The notes under the pieces: model-generated
What the model saw: the letters and a program-made list of their open reading frames with translations, nothing else
Database searches by the model: none
Told to the model about the DNA's origin: nothing
In this document: positions 1 through 9,474 of the stretch, in pieces
How the letters are laid out: every line of letters begins with the position of its first letter
How positions within the stretch are numbered: the first letter of the stretch is position 1
DNA from: Rosistilla oblonga
Lineage (GTDB): Bacteria; Planctomycetota; Planctomycetia; Pirellulales; Pirellulaceae
Assembly (NCBI RefSeq): GCF_007751715.1
Contig: NZ_CP036292.1
Span: forward strand, 5,897,339 to 5,961,338
Direction of reading: 5' to 3'
Length of the DNA stretch: 64,000 nucleotides
Made by a program: the position numbers and the translations under genes

Positions 1-779
1 TCTTCCGCTTCGGTCATTTCGATCCGTCGCTCCAGCTCGCGAACGCCGGTGAAGTATTCGTCGATCTTGCGGCGGTCGGTCGTCCCCAGCTTCTTGTCCA
101 GCTTGCGGGCATCCTGAGCAACGACGTCCAAGATACTCTTGCGATAGAAGTCGCGTTCTCGCGTTGCTGCGTTGTCGCCGGTTCCAAACAGTCGCTCGAA
201 AGCCAACCGCGGCACGGTCTCTTTGGCAGCCGGTTGATTCTCGCTTCGCCAGCTGACGTTGGACGAATAGGCACAACTGTAACCGGAGTCGCAACTACCG
301 GCGTTGCGGCTGCCTAGAACACCCAGTTCGATCGATGCCAAACGTGTCTCTTGACCGATCTGTTGTGCCGCCAATTGATCGACCGAGACGCCGACCTTGA
401 TGTCGGTCGATGTCTTCACCGGGCGAGCGGCGGTCAGGAAGGTCGAACCGGCACGGGCATGATCCCCGGCACCGTCTTTCTTCGCGCGACCGTTGTCCAA
501 TGCCAAGCCAGAAACCATCGTCAGCTTATGCTTCAGCGGTTGCAGCGCCTGCAACGATTCCCCGAGCACCAACTCCGGTCCCTTGGCGGGGCGCCATTTC
601 GGAACGATTACACCGTTGGGAAAGAAGACGCAGGCCATTCGCGTCGGCATCGTTTTCGACGACGGTGCAGCCATCACCGAACGAGCCATCGGCGTCATCG
701 CTTCGAGCAGCGGCAACCCCATCGCGACTCCCAGGCCACGCAACATGATTCGTCGGTTGATTTGTTGATTATGTATCAT
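1..779 (-). CDS. DUF1552 domain-containing secreted protein (3' part beyond the window)
   Basis: This partial gene starts at an ATG (779) that overlaps the last 11 bases of the upstream cytochrome gene, so the two are translationally linked. It runs off the left edge. The protein opens with an RRIMLRGLGVAMGLPLLEA stretch, which looks like a Tat-type twin-arginine signal followed by a hydrophobic core. The sections FFPNGVIVPKW, GDHARAGSTFLT and the later YFTGVRELERRI match the DUF1552 family, which in planctomycetes nearly always sits next to DUF1592-type cytochromes. The biochemical role of DUF1552 is unknown. Export across the cytoplasmic membrane and a function with its cytochrome partner are inferences from the signal peptide and the pairing. 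The family assignment is firm; the function is not. Confidence 0.85.
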   Translation of the reverse strand, partial: MIHNQQINRRIMLRGLGVAMGLPLLEAMTPMARSVMAAPSSKTMPTRMACVFFPNGVIVPKWRPAKGPELVLGESLQALQPLKHKLTMVSGLALDNGRAKKDGAGDHARAGSTFLTAARPVKTSTDIKVGVSVDQLAAQQIGQETRLASIELGVLGSRNAGSCDSGYSCAYSSNVSWRSENQPAAKETVPRLAFERLFGTGDNAATRERDFYRKSILDVVAQDARKLDKKLGTTDRRKIDEYFTGVRELERRIEMTEAE

Positions 780-3231
780 CGTTTTCATCCTCGAGAACAG
801 GGGCCGTTTGGTATCGGAAAGGTCTACTCAACACGATCGCCGTCGCGATGTCCCGGAATTTCCAGCCATCCGCTTCGGTCGCCGCGACGATATCTTCCAC
901 CACACACTCGTCCTGCCGCGTCAATTCGCGGCCAAGTGCGTAGGTCATCAATCGCCGGGTGAGTTCGGTTACAAACATCGTGCCGCGAGTCTCTCGCAGC
1001 ATCGCAATCATCTGCTGTGCATCGTCGAACGATTCTCCGCTAGGGAGCGTTCCGGAGGCGTCGATCGGATGTTTCCCATCGCGATCTCGCCACTGCCCGG
1101 TGACATCAAAATGTTCGAAGCTGAAGCCGATCTGATCCATCACGCGGTGGCACGAGGCGCACATCGCATTGTCGCGATGGATCGCCAATTGCTCGCGTAG
1201 CGGAGCGTCGGGATTCGACTCGTTAGTCGCCTCCAATTCGGGAACGCCCGCGGGTGGATCCGGCGGCGGCGTACCAAGGATGTTCTCCATCACCCACTTG
1301 CCTCGCTTCACCGGCGAGGTGCGGGTGGGGTTACTGGTCAGCATCAGGATGCTGGCCTGAGTCAGGATTCCCTTGCGACCGGTTCCCTTCAGCGAGACGC
1401 GGCGGAATTCATCGCCCTCAACGCCTTCGATACCGTAGTGATCGGCCAAACGTTCGTTCAGGAAGGTGTCTTGCGAATCCAACAGGCTCAGCACGCTGCC
1501 ATCGCCTCGCATGCAATCCGTAAACGTCAGACGCGTCTCCTGGATCATCGCCTCGCGCAGCTTTTCGTCGAATTTGGGGAACTGCTTTGGATCGGGAGCC
1601 AAACCGCTGAGGTTTCGCAAGCCGAGCCATTGGTCGGCGAAGTTCTCCACCAACGCTTCCCCCTTGGGCTCTGCGAGCATCCGTTTGACTTCGCTTCGCA
1701 GCACCGCTTCGTCGGTCAATTTTCCCTGCTTGGCAAGATCGCGGAGCCGATTGTCGGGCATCGAAGCCCAAAACATGTAGGACAACCGACTGGCCAATTG
1801 ATACGGATCCAGTGCGACCAGTTCGCCCGGCTTCGCACCTTCGCTTGGCAATTCGCTGCGGAACAGGAAGCGAGGCGAAAGGAGCGACGCGGTGATCGCG
1901 ACTTGCATGCCCCGTTCAAAAGTCTCTTCGCGTTGGACAGCGACATCGACAAGCGCCGCATAACGAGCGACGGTTTCGTCGTCGACGGGCGAACGGAACG
2001 CCAGCGGCAGATAGTCTTTCAGATTCTCTTTGGCAGCATCGAGTGTCGACCGTTTGTTTCGTTGGGGGCGATGGCGAAGCAGTTGCCAGTGCGTTCCCGA
2101 AAGTCGCTCCTTAGGAATCCCGTAAGGACCTTCGAAGTACATCCCACGCATCCGGAACTTCGGCAGCGTGTCGTCGTCCTTCTTCTCGTCGTCCTTCTTC
2201 TCGTCGTCCTTCTTCTCGTCGTCCTTCTTCTCGTCGCTCTTCTTCTCGTCGCTCTTCTTCTCGTCGCTCTTCTTCTCGTCGCTCTTCTTTTCGTCGCTCT
2301 TCTTTTCGTCGCTCTTCTTCTCGTCGCTCTTGACGGCGCGAATGTCGATCGTGTGCTTTCCCTTGGTCAGCTTCACTTTGAGCGTTTGGCGATGGACGCC
2401 ACCGGTGCTATCGCGGAATTTGAAGGTCGTCTTGCCGAGCGAAGTCTCGCCATCGAGGAAAGCTTCGAGCGTGACCGTCGAATCTTTTTCAACCGCAGCG
2501 GCTTCGACGATCAATCCATAATCGCCGTCGTAGGGCGATTCGAACTCGCCGTAGATCTCGCCATCGCCATCGATCGTATGGATTTCAAAGTTATTTGTCG
2601 TGTAGTTGCCTTTGATCTGGACCTTGTCGGATTGCCAGCGGGCGTCGATCTTGGTCAGCGTCTTCGGATCGGTGACGGCGACGGCAGCAACCGTCTCCGC
2701 CGCTTCGACATATTTCTCCAACAGCATCGGCGGCAGGGTCAGCACGTCGCCGTTGTTGTCGAAGCCAGCTCCCACCTCGTCCGATGGGAACGCGTCGGCG
2801 GGACGGATCGTCACGCCAAACAGATCGCGGATCGTGTTGTTGTATTCGTTTCGATTCAGCCGCCGAACGGTCACCTTCCCCGGTTTGGCATCGAGATCGC
2901 AATCGTCGCCATAAAGCGCCCCCTCGATCAGCGCCAGCAAAGTCTTTCGCTCTTCGTCGGTGGGCTGGTCCATATCGCCCGGAGGCATCGAACCGAATTC
3001 GACCTGCTTGATCGTCTCTTTCCACATGCTCTCCGCAGCGATCAAACTCTCCGCAGCCGCGAAGCCCTCCAGATTGACTTCCGCCTCCTGCGTGTCGTTG
3101 CTGTGGCAATCGAAACAGTACTTCTCCAGCAACGGAACCGCTTGGGCGGGCCATAGGTCATCGCCGCGGAGCGCCGTTGCAGCCAAGCACTGTGATAGCA
3201 ATAGGCCAAACAGAAATCGGAGCTTATACAT
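769..3231 (-). CDS. Planctomycete-type c-type cytochrome protein, DUF1592 family (PSD1/DUF1587/DUF1595/DUF1592/DUF1588/DUF1585)
   Basis: This 820-aa secreted protein has an N-terminal signal peptide (hydrophobic FLFGLLLSQCLAA). An N-terminal cytochrome motif CFDCH lies at about residues 39-43, and a C-terminal CASCH motif sits in the DUF1585 region. Recognisable blocks follow the usual family order: VRRLNRNEYNNTIRDLFG (DUF1587), RSPVDDETVARYAALV (DUF1595), DPYQLASRLSYMFWASMPD (DUF1592), LTSNPTRTSPVKRGKWV (DUF1588) and YALGRELTRQDE (DUF1585). The family is very common in planctomycetes, is predicted to bind haem, and has no settled substrate. I chose ATG 3231 rather than the TTG at 3237 because it begins the signal peptide directly. 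The oddity is a charged (S/D)DEKK repeat in the middle, where relatives usually have a short linker. The gene is co-transcribed with the overlapping DUF1552 gene. Confidence 0.9.
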   Translation of the reverse strand: MYKLRFLFGLLLSQCLAATALRGDDLWPAQAVPLLEKYCFDCHSNDTQEAEVNLEGFAAAESLIAAESMWKETIKQVEFGSMPPGDMDQPTDEERKTLLALIEGALYGDDCDLDAKPGKVTVRRLNRNEYNNTIRDLFGVTIRPADAFPSDEVGAGFDNNGDVLTLPPMLLEKYVEAAETVAAVAVTDPKTLTKIDARWQSDKVQIKGNYTTNNFEIHTIDGDGEIYGEFESPYDGDYGLIVEAAAVEKDSTVTLEAFLDGETSLGKTTFKFRDSTGGVHRQTLKVKLTKGKHTIDIRAVKSDEKKSDEKKSDEKKSDEKKSDEKKSDEKKSDEKKDDEKKDDEKKDDEKKDDDTLPKFRMRGMYFEGPYGIPKERLSGTHWQLLRHRPQRNKRSTLDAAKENLKDYLPLAFRSPVDDETVARYAALVDVAVQREETFERGMQVAITASLLSPRFLFRSELPSEGAKPGELVALDPYQLASRLSYMFWASMPDNRLRDLAKQGKLTDEAVLRSEVKRMLAEPKGEALVENFADQWLGLRNLSGLAPDPKQFPKFDEKLREAMIQETRLTFTDCMRGDGSVLSLLDSQDTFLNERLADHYGIEGVEGDEFRRVSLKGTGRKGILTQASILMLTSNPTRTSPVKRGKWVMENILGTPPPDPPAGVPELEATNESNPDAPLREQLAIHRDNAMCASCHRVMDQIGFSFEHFDVTGQWRDRDGKHPIDASGTLPSGESFDDAQQMIAMLRETRGTMFVTELTRRLMTYALGRELTRQDECVVEDIVAATEADGWKFRDIATAIVLSRPFRYQTAPVLEDENDDT
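2172..2336 (-). repeat. 15-bp in-frame tandem repeat encoding (S/D)DEKK units
   Basis: About eleven consecutive 15-bp units lie inside the cytochrome gene. On the coding strand seven units read as the SDEKK type and the rest as the DDEKK type, forming two homogeneous blocks. Units differ at only one or two positions, which points to recent slippage expansion. The unit length is a multiple of three, so copy-number change keeps the frame. Confidence 0.95.
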
Positions 3232-3489
3232 GCGCAAGCTGTAGCAGAGGGTGTTTGGAGGGGAAGGTTGTTAACCGCCGCAGGCAGTCATTTTCAGGCG
3301 GGATTTGTGGCGGGGTGACTATTCATTGTACCAAACCGGCATGCTGCGTCCACTGTGAAATTTTGCCAGCGGAAGTTCGTCCGGGTTGGGATTTGCGGGC
3401 CGACACCGTTGCGGTAATCTATTCTCCTAGGCGAAGGGTGGATTGCCAGCAAGCGCAAGTTGCGAGCATCGGTTCAGGAGAGAGACAGC

Positions 3490-4398
3490 GTGCCGAAAGT
3501 CATTCAAGATCAAGGGGAAAAGCCCCTTATCGTTCATTCGGAACTTCGTGGGCCCATTCGCGAGCTGAGTTTCTTAAGGCGTTCATTATTGTTCGCCGAA
3601 CTCTCGATGATCAGCTACAACGACGAGCGAGAAGCCAGGGAAGCGGCCGAGGCGATCGGCTTTACCACCGTTAAGTTTTTTAACAACGATGGCTCCCAAG
3701 CCTACCAATTTGCCAACGATTACGACTGCGTAATCGCGTCGCGGGGGACCGAACCCAACGAATGGAACGACATCCAAGCCGATGCCAACGCAGCGACGGT
3801 CTTGGCCGAGACCGCGGGCCGCGTCCACCGCGGCTTCAAAAAAGAGGTCGACGATCTGTGGCCGATGCTCGAAGTAGTGCTCAAAAAAAATGATCGGCCA
3901 CTGTGGTTCTGCGGCCATTCGCTCGGCGGCGCGATGGCGACGATCTGCGCAGGGCGATGCTTCTTGTCTTACATCGCTAGCAATCCCGAAGAGCTTTATA
4001 CGTTTGGCAGCCCACGTGTCGGCGACCGGCGCTACGTAAACTACGTCAAACTGACGCACTACCGCTGGGTCAACAACAACGACATCGTCACCCGCGTGCC
4101 ACCGACGTGGCTGGGATATCGGCACCGGGGCAACGAGATCTATCTCGATTACCAGGGCCGAATCCGCAAGCTCGAAGGCTGGTGGCGAACTCAAGATCGC
4201 TTGCACGGATTTTTGCGTGGCTTGCGGAAATTTAACATCGACCACTTCAGCGATCATTTGATTCATATGTACATCGAGGCGATCTTGCGAGCGACGTACG
4301 AGGAGGAGGGAATCAGTGAGCCGCCCGAGCCGGTCAAGCTCGCCCCGCCAGCACCTCATCTGCCCGAGAGCCAGCCCAGCCGCTCGACGACGAAATAA
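3490..4398 (+). CDS. Class 3 lipase family protein (alpha/beta hydrolase)
   Basis: This protein of about 302 aa is related to fungal-type (class 3) triacylglycerol lipases. The nucleophile elbow GHSLGGAMA places the catalytic Ser near residue 144. The block TFGSPRVGDRRYVNYV is the family's conserved segment after the elbow, SRGTEPNEWNDI fits the oxyanion-side strand, and DHFSDHLIHMYI near the C-terminus supplies the probable catalytic His. I placed the start at GTG 3490 because an AGGAG box (3476-3480) lies nine bases upstream; an in-frame ATG at 3460 lacks such a site. No signal peptide is visible, so the enzyme is predicted cytoplasmic. The substrate (triglyceride, phospholipid or other ester) cannot be told from sequence. 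The gene stands alone on this strand before the surface-protein gene. Confidence 0.88.
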   Translation: MPKVIQDQGEKPLIVHSELRGPIRELSFLRRSLLFAELSMISYNDEREAREAAEAIGFTTVKFFNNDGSQAYQFANDYDCVIASRGTEPNEWNDIQADANAATVLAETAGRVHRGFKKEVDDLWPMLEVVLKKNDRPLWFCGHSLGGAMATICAGRCFLSYIASNPEELYTFGSPRVGDRRYVNYVKLTHYRWVNNNDIVTRVPPTWLGYRHRGNEIYLDYQGRIRKLEGWWRTQDRLHGFLRGLRKFNIDHFSDHLIHMYIEAILRATYEEEGISEPPEPVKLAPPAPHLPESQPSRSTTK

Positions 4399-4659
4399 CG
4401 AGCAGCGCTTCGACCGATCGGTGCAATCCACATCGATCGAACGCTTGCAAATTCAAAGCAGGCAAGCTAGGTCGTGTCACGCGAACAGCCAAGCGTTTAC
4501 GACCCTCCCGATGATTCCAACCGTTCGGCCTTTGACGGTCGATAACGTGGACTGACGCAAGCCGATCGAGTTGCAGGGGTGCACTGCACAGCGATTCGAT
4601 GGAACGACTTGCGAAACACGTTCCACATCTCTGTTGGCAATCCATCGGGACAAAATCGA

Positions 4660-7323
4660 ATGCGTCCATTGCGTGATCTACTGCTTGGCAAGTCGAAAAA
4701 AACCACCTCGAAGAAGAAGCGGGCTCGCCGTGGGCTGCGACTCGAATCGCTCGAGGGGCGGCAACTGTTGGCCGCCGACTTCGGCGGGATCACCGGCACC
4801 GTCTACAACGATTTGACCGACAACGGCCTAACCGGCGACGATCTCGCACCATCGACGGTGACGTTGTACCTGTTTCGCGATGGCGGCAACGGCACCTTCG
4901 ATTCCACCGCCGGCGTGGCCGGTGGCGACGATGTGTTAGTCGACACGCAAACGACCGATGCCAATGGCGAATACGCCTTCGACCGTTTGATCGAAGGCGA
5001 CTACTTCGTCGAACGGATTCTGCCCGCCGGCCTGATCGCCAAACCGGGTTCGGACGTGTCGGCGATGACTTCGATCACCGCTTCGGAAGCTTCGGGCGTC
5101 GACGCGGGTGTCCAGGTCGACGATTTCTCCGAAGGCAGCCAAAGCTTGGAAGCCGATGCCGGAACAACCAGCGACCAAGGCTTCTTCTCTGCTCCCGCCG
5201 GCAGCCAATCGATCCTGGGACGCGAACGCGACCTGATGCTGAACTACACCTCCGGATTCCGAGTGAACCTGGACGTCGACACCAACGCGGGCGTGTTGAC
5301 CTACAGTTCAACCTCCGGTGCCTTCGGCGGCTACACCGTCGATTACGATGGCATCGATGGTTCCTCCTCTCTCGATGCGACGGGACTTGGCGGTGTCGAC
5401 CTGACCAACGCCGGCAGCGCCGATCAATTGATGGTGATGATGGGAGCCGATATCGCTGGCGTTCCGATCACGATCACCGTCTACACCGACGCGGCAAACT
5501 TCTCGACGTTCTCGACAGTAGTTCCGGTCACCGCCGGTGGCGTCGCTTCGGACGAACTGCTGATCCCGATGACCGCGTTCGATACCAACCAGACGGGCAC
5601 GGGAGCCGATTTCAGCAACGTCGGTGCGATTCGCGCCGAGATCAGCGGCGCGGCGGCGTTCGACAGCCAAGTCTCTGTGGTGGGAACCGTTGGCCAAACC
5701 AACAAGACCGTCGACTTCGCCTTGTACGAACCGTTGACGCTCGGCGATCTGGTCTGGGATGATCTGAACAACAACGGTCTCTTCGACTCAGCGACCGAAT
5801 CGGGGATCGGAAACGTTGCCGTCAACCTCTACGAAGACACCGACGGAAACGGAGCGTTTACGCCCGGCACCGATCTCTTGGCCGACTCGACGACAACCAA
5901 CGCTTCGGGCATTTATACGTTCACCAATCTGCTGCCGGGCGATTACATCGTCCAGCTTGCCGAATCGAACTTTGGCACCGGCGGAACGTTGAACAACTTT
6001 GTCTCCAGCAGCGGCGTTGCCGATCCAAACAACGACGTCAACGACGACGACAACGGGGAAGCGTTGGCAGGCTATGGAATCGTGTCGGCCGCGATCACCC
6101 TGCTGGCCAATTCCGAACCAAGCACCGATGGCGATGCCGACAACGACACCAACTTGTCGCTCGACTTCGGCGTTGTCTCGACGCTCGATATTCAGATCGT
6201 CAAATCGCTCAGCACCACAACTCCCAACGCAGTCGCGGGGGACGAACTGACCTACGTCCTGACAGTCACAAACGCTGGGCCGATCGACGGCACTGGCGTG
6301 ACGGTCACCGACACGCTGCCGGCTTCGCTATCGATCGTCAGCGCGACGACCAGCCAGGGATCGGTCACATCCAACGGAAACGGACTGACCGCCAACTTGG
6401 GAGATCTGGCTAGTGGAGCGACGGCGACGATCACGGTCGTGACGACGTTGGCTGCATCGGCGACGGGAACGGTTTCGAACACCGCCAACGTGACTTCGAA
6501 CGAAACCGATTCGGATCCCACCAACAACCAATCGACGGTCGTGAATACCATCTCACAGGAGACCGACCTGTCGATCACCAAGACCGACGTCGGCGACCCG
6601 ACATCGCCGGGCAACACGATCGATTACACGTTGACGGTTACCAACAACGGGCCGTCCAACGCGACCGGCGTCGTCGTGACCGATAACCTACCGACCGGCG
6701 TGACCTTCGTCAGCGGAACCGGATCGCAGGGAACCGTCACAAACAACAACGGTGTGATCACTGCAAACGTCGGGAATCTCGCGTCGGGCAGCACCGCCAC
6801 GGTATCGATTCGCGTGAGTGTTGCTTCGGGCACGACCGGAACGATCTCCAACCAGGCGACAGTGACGGGCAACGAAAACGATCCGATCACGAACAACAAT
6901 AGCTCGTCGACCACAACCACGGTCCAACTGGCTAGTCTCAGCGGTTTCTCCTACGTTGATGCCGACAACGACGGAGTGTTCGACGCCGGTGAAACGCCGC
7001 TCGAAGGAACCACGGTTCAATTGATCGGCACCGATCTGTTAGGAGGCGTGGTCAGTCGAACCACGGTCACCGACGCCACCGGCGCCTACGCGTTCGACAA
7101 TCTAAATCCCGGCACCTACCGTGTCGTCGAGACGCAACCGGCGGGCTACCGCGACGGCATCGTTACCGCCGGCACCGGTGCGGACAATAACGGTACCGCG
7201 GGCAGCGGCATGATCGACGGAATCGTTTTGGGAACCGGCGACGCTGCGGTGAACTTCAACTTCGGCGAACTGCTGGAAATGTCCAAACGCCGCTTCCTCG
7301 CCTCGTTCGTCAACGGACAATAG
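4660..7323 (+). CDS. Large surface/secreted protein with SdrD-B and DUF11 repeats and a LEPR-XLL-like N-terminus
   Basis: This 887-aa protein starts with a basic segment (KSKKTTSKKKRARRGLRL) followed by LESLEGRQLLAAD, which resembles the LEPR-XLL N-terminal sorting motif of planctomycete giant proteins. Next come an SdrD-B-like Cna-type domain (encoded at about 4785-5050), a unique beta-rich region, a second SdrD-B domain (about 5735-5985), two DUF11 repeats (about 6184-6545 and 6560-6910, each with a VTNxGP core and a TDxLP core), and a third SdrD-B domain (about 6930-7150). The composition is acidic and rich in N, D, T and G, and lacks cysteine. The C-terminus ends SKRRFLASFVNGQ, a short basic/hydrophobic tail that could be a second sorting signal (inference). 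ATG 4660 is preferred over the longer frame from 4579, because it puts the basic region at the N-terminus. A structural or adhesive role at the cell surface is likely. Confidence 0.85.
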   Translation: MRPLRDLLLGKSKKTTSKKKRARRGLRLESLEGRQLLAADFGGITGTVYNDLTDNGLTGDDLAPSTVTLYLFRDGGNGTFDSTAGVAGGDDVLVDTQTTDANGEYAFDRLIEGDYFVERILPAGLIAKPGSDVSAMTSITASEASGVDAGVQVDDFSEGSQSLEADAGTTSDQGFFSAPAGSQSILGRERDLMLNYTSGFRVNLDVDTNAGVLTYSSTSGAFGGYTVDYDGIDGSSSLDATGLGGVDLTNAGSADQLMVMMGADIAGVPITITVYTDAANFSTFSTVVPVTAGGVASDELLIPMTAFDTNQTGTGADFSNVGAIRAEISGAAAFDSQVSVVGTVGQTNKTVDFALYEPLTLGDLVWDDLNNNGLFDSATESGIGNVAVNLYEDTDGNGAFTPGTDLLADSTTTNASGIYTFTNLLPGDYIVQLAESNFGTGGTLNNFVSSSGVADPNNDVNDDDNGEALAGYGIVSAAITLLANSEPSTDGDADNDTNLSLDFGVVSTLDIQIVKSLSTTTPNAVAGDELTYVLTVTNAGPIDGTGVTVTDTLPASLSIVSATTSQGSVTSNGNGLTANLGDLASGATATITVVTTLAASATGTVSNTANVTSNETDSDPTNNQSTVVNTISQETDLSITKTDVGDPTSPGNTIDYTLTVTNNGPSNATGVVVTDNLPTGVTFVSGTGSQGTVTNNNGVITANVGNLASGSTATVSIRVSVASGTTGTISNQATVTGNENDPITNNNSSSTTTTVQLASLSGFSYVDADNDGVFDAGETPLEGTTVQLIGTDLLGGVVSRTTVTDATGAYAFDNLNPGTYRVVETQPAGYRDGIVTAGTGADNNGTAGSGMIDGIVLGTGDAAVNFNFGELLEMSKRRFLASFVNGQ

Positions 7324-7348
7324 GCGATTCGGAAGCGACCGGATTCAG

Positions 7349-8380
7349 CTAACGTGGAGATCGAGCGAGCAGCTCGATCCCACTGCCGGGAACGGAACTG
7401 AAGATAACGCGTCCGTTTTCGATCCGGACGCCGTCGGCGGCGTCTTCGGCCAGCAGTGTCGCTCCGTCGAGATCGGCATAGTCCAACAACGGCAGCAGAT
7501 GAGCGGCGGCCGAGATCCCGACTGTCGATTCGATCATGCAACCGACCATCGTCTTCATCCCGAGCTGACGGGCTTGTCGCAACATCCGACTGCCCGGTGT
7601 CAGTCCGCCACACTTGCACAGCTTGATGTTGATGCCATGAAACAAACCGTGGCACTTCTGAACATCCTCTTCCGTTCGACAGCTTTCGTCGGCAATGATC
7701 GGCAGCCGGCTGTGCTCAAAAACGTCCAACTGTGCGGCTCGCGGCGCTTCGGCTGGTAGCGGTTGCTCGATAAACTCGACTCCCAACTCCGCCAGCGCTT
7801 CGGAATTTGTGATCGTCTGTTCGGGCGTCCATGCGCAATTTGCATCGACGCGAATCACCGCTTCAGTCTCCCGACGCAAGGCGCGAACGATATCCAGATC
7901 ATGTGGCGTGCCGAGCTTGATCTTGTAGATCGGCCAGTCCGGTTGGGCGCGATACTTCCGCACCATCTGGTCGATCGAATCGATTCCCAACGTATAGCTG
8001 GAACAAATTTCGCCGGGCTCTGACAGCCCCAACGTCTCCGTCGTCCGAACGCCATGCAGTTTGCCGTAGAGATCGTAAGCGGCGGCATCGACCGCTGAGA
8101 GCGCAAACGTGTCGTCGGGAATCACAACTTGGCAACGTTCGAACAGATCGCTTGGATGGACCGCGTCGCAATCGGCCAGTAGACCCTCGATCCGCTGCAG
8201 CGACGCCTCCAATGACTCATACGTATGCCCGTAATATCGATTGCAGGTGACCTCGCCATAGCCGGTGACATCCGCGTGCGAGAGGGTAACGATCAAACAC
8301 TGTTGGTGATGCATCGTCCCGCGAGCGATCGTAAACGGATCTTTTAAAGGGAGTTCGATCCGGTGCCATTGCAGCTTCAC
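7349..8380 (-). CDS. dgcA: Enolase-superfamily epimerase, dipeptide-epimerase/DgcA-like (candidate N-acetyl-D-glutamate racemase)
   Basis: This 343-aa protein belongs to the mandelate racemase/muconate lactonizing branch of the enolase superfamily. The catalytic KxK is in YKIKLG (Lys 153 and 155), metal ligands are Asp 179 (RVDANCAW), Glu 205 (EFIEQPLP) and Asp 231 (ADESC), and the second acid/base lysine lies in NIKLCKCGG (about 253-256). Such proteins are usually annotated L-Ala-D/L-Glu epimerase. Paired with a DUF1611 gene, however, the family also includes DgcA, which racemises N-acetyl-D-glutamate in a described D-glutamate catabolic route. The start ATG overlaps the stop of the upstream dgcN-like gene (ATGA), so the two are translationally coupled, which favours the DgcA assignment. 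Dipeptide epimerase remains the alternative. Confidence 0.8.
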   Translation of the reverse strand: MKLQWHRIELPLKDPFTIARGTMHHQQCLIVTLSHADVTGYGEVTCNRYYGHTYESLEASLQRIEGLLADCDAVHPSDLFERCQVVIPDDTFALSAVDAAAYDLYGKLHGVRTTETLGLSEPGEICSSYTLGIDSIDQMVRKYRAQPDWPIYKIKLGTPHDLDIVRALRRETEAVIRVDANCAWTPEQTITNSEALAELGVEFIEQPLPAEAPRAAQLDVFEHSRLPIIADESCRTEEDVQKCHGLFHGINIKLCKCGGLTPGSRMLRQARQLGMKTMVGCMIESTVGISAAAHLLPLLDYADLDGATLLAEDAADGVRIENGRVIFSSVPGSGIELLARSPR

Positions 8381-9474
8381 GATCCGCTCCTTTCTTGCAT
8401 TTGCAAAACAGCATCGACCAGCGGCCCGGGACCGTCGCGGTAGACGTCGCAGACCGGCAATCCCAACTGCTCCTGGACCTCACGTTTCTCGATCTCCGCC
8501 TGCTCCGCCGTCAAATTCCGTCCGTTCATCGCAACGCCGATCACCTGCGCCGGCGAACGTGCGGAGGCTAACGCTTCGTATAATTCGCGATAGTGTTGCA
8601 GCGATTTCAATGCAACATGAGGCATCCCTTTGACATGCGGTCGGCCCGCTTCATAACAGAGAATCAGCCCCTGCGGAGCGCATCCGTGCAACAAGCCCAG
8701 CGTCACCGCGGAGAAGGCGGGATGTGTGATGCTTCCCTGTCCTTCGATCAATAGGATGTCGTGTTCTTCGTTCTGTTGAACCAGGTTTTCGACGGCGCCG
8801 TTGACAAAATCGGAGACGACACAATCGACCGGTACGCCGTTGCCGACGACCATGATCCCGGTCTGACCGGTTGCGATGAACTTTGCATTCCGCTGACGCT
8901 CCTTCAGCCCGCGTTCCAGTTCCAGCATCGTCACCATTTTGCCGACGCTGCAGTCGTGCCCGACGGCGTGGATTCGCAGGCATCCGTCGCGAAACGCGAT
9001 CCCGCCGGCGGTCTTGCGATGCAGGTTCCGACGAACATCGATCAACCGACTGCCGCTCTGCTGCGCCGCCTGCCACAGTTCGTCGTCCTCTACCAAAAAT
9101 TCATGCAGCCCCGAGATCACATCCAGACCGCGATCCACTCCTTCACCGATCGTCGTCCGCAGCGACTGTGGCATCGCTCCCCCGGCGGGAGAAATCCCAA
9201 TGAACATCGCGTCGGGCGATGCGACGTCGGCGATCGACGCAACGATCGGCGTCTCTCCGCCAACACCGTACACCTCCTGCGTCGTCTTGCCGCGATGAGC
9301 GGGATCGATCACCGCAACACAATGCTCCCCGCGGTACCGCAACAAACTGATCGTTGTCTTGCAGTTCGACAGCGGCGCGTCGGTCCCCACGGCGATCGCG
9401 ATCCGTCGATATTGGAGGATCGAATCCAGCCCAGCCACCGCGGACCTGGAGGTTTCAAGAACAGTCGTATTCAT
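8377..9474 (-). CDS. dgcN: DUF1611 protein, DgcN-like (candidate D-glutamate N-acetyltransferase)
   Basis: This 365-aa protein has the two-part DUF1611 layout. An N-terminal Rossmann-like half (residues about 20-150, with VIDPAHRGKT and GISPAGGAMP) is followed by a P-loop half with GHDCSVGKM (about 172-180), IATGQTGIMV, LLIEGQGSI and a C-terminal AMNGRNLT segment. From the literature as I recall it, DUF1611 proteins of this type were shown to be DgcN, which acetylates D-glutamate before DgcA racemises the product. The gene is first in a two-gene minus-strand operon with the dgcA-like gene (4-base overlap). It is transcribed divergently from an AraC-type regulator 244 bp away. The family is clear; the substrate is inferred from the pair. 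Confidence 0.82.
   Translation of the reverse strand: MNTTVLETSRSAVAGLDSILQYRRIAIAVGTDAPLSNCKTTISLLRYRGEHCVAVIDPAHRGKTTQEVYGVGGETPIVASIADVASPDAMFIGISPAGGAMPQSLRTTIGEGVDRGLDVISGLHEFLVEDDELWQAAQQSGSRLIDVRRNLHRKTAGGIAFRDGCLRIHAVGHDCSVGKMVTMLELERGLKERQRNAKFIATGQTGIMVVGNGVPVDCVVSDFVNGAVENLVQQNEEHDILLIEGQGSITHPAFSAVTLGLLHGCAPQGLILCYEAGRPHVKGMPHVALKSLQHYRELYEALASARSPAQVIGVAMNGRNLTAEQAEIEKREVQEQLGLPVCDVYRDGPGPLVDAVLQMQERSGS

Noticed and set aside
2172-2336. CRISPR-like or minisatellite array
   Set aside because: The 15-bp units are contiguous, in frame and translated as a charged linker within a full gene.
1438-3156. Long plus-strand open frame (572 codons) opposite the cytochrome gene
   Set aside because: It is the antisense shadow of the minus-strand cytochrome. 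Its valine/leucine-rich repeat mirrors the DEKK repeat, and it matches no family.
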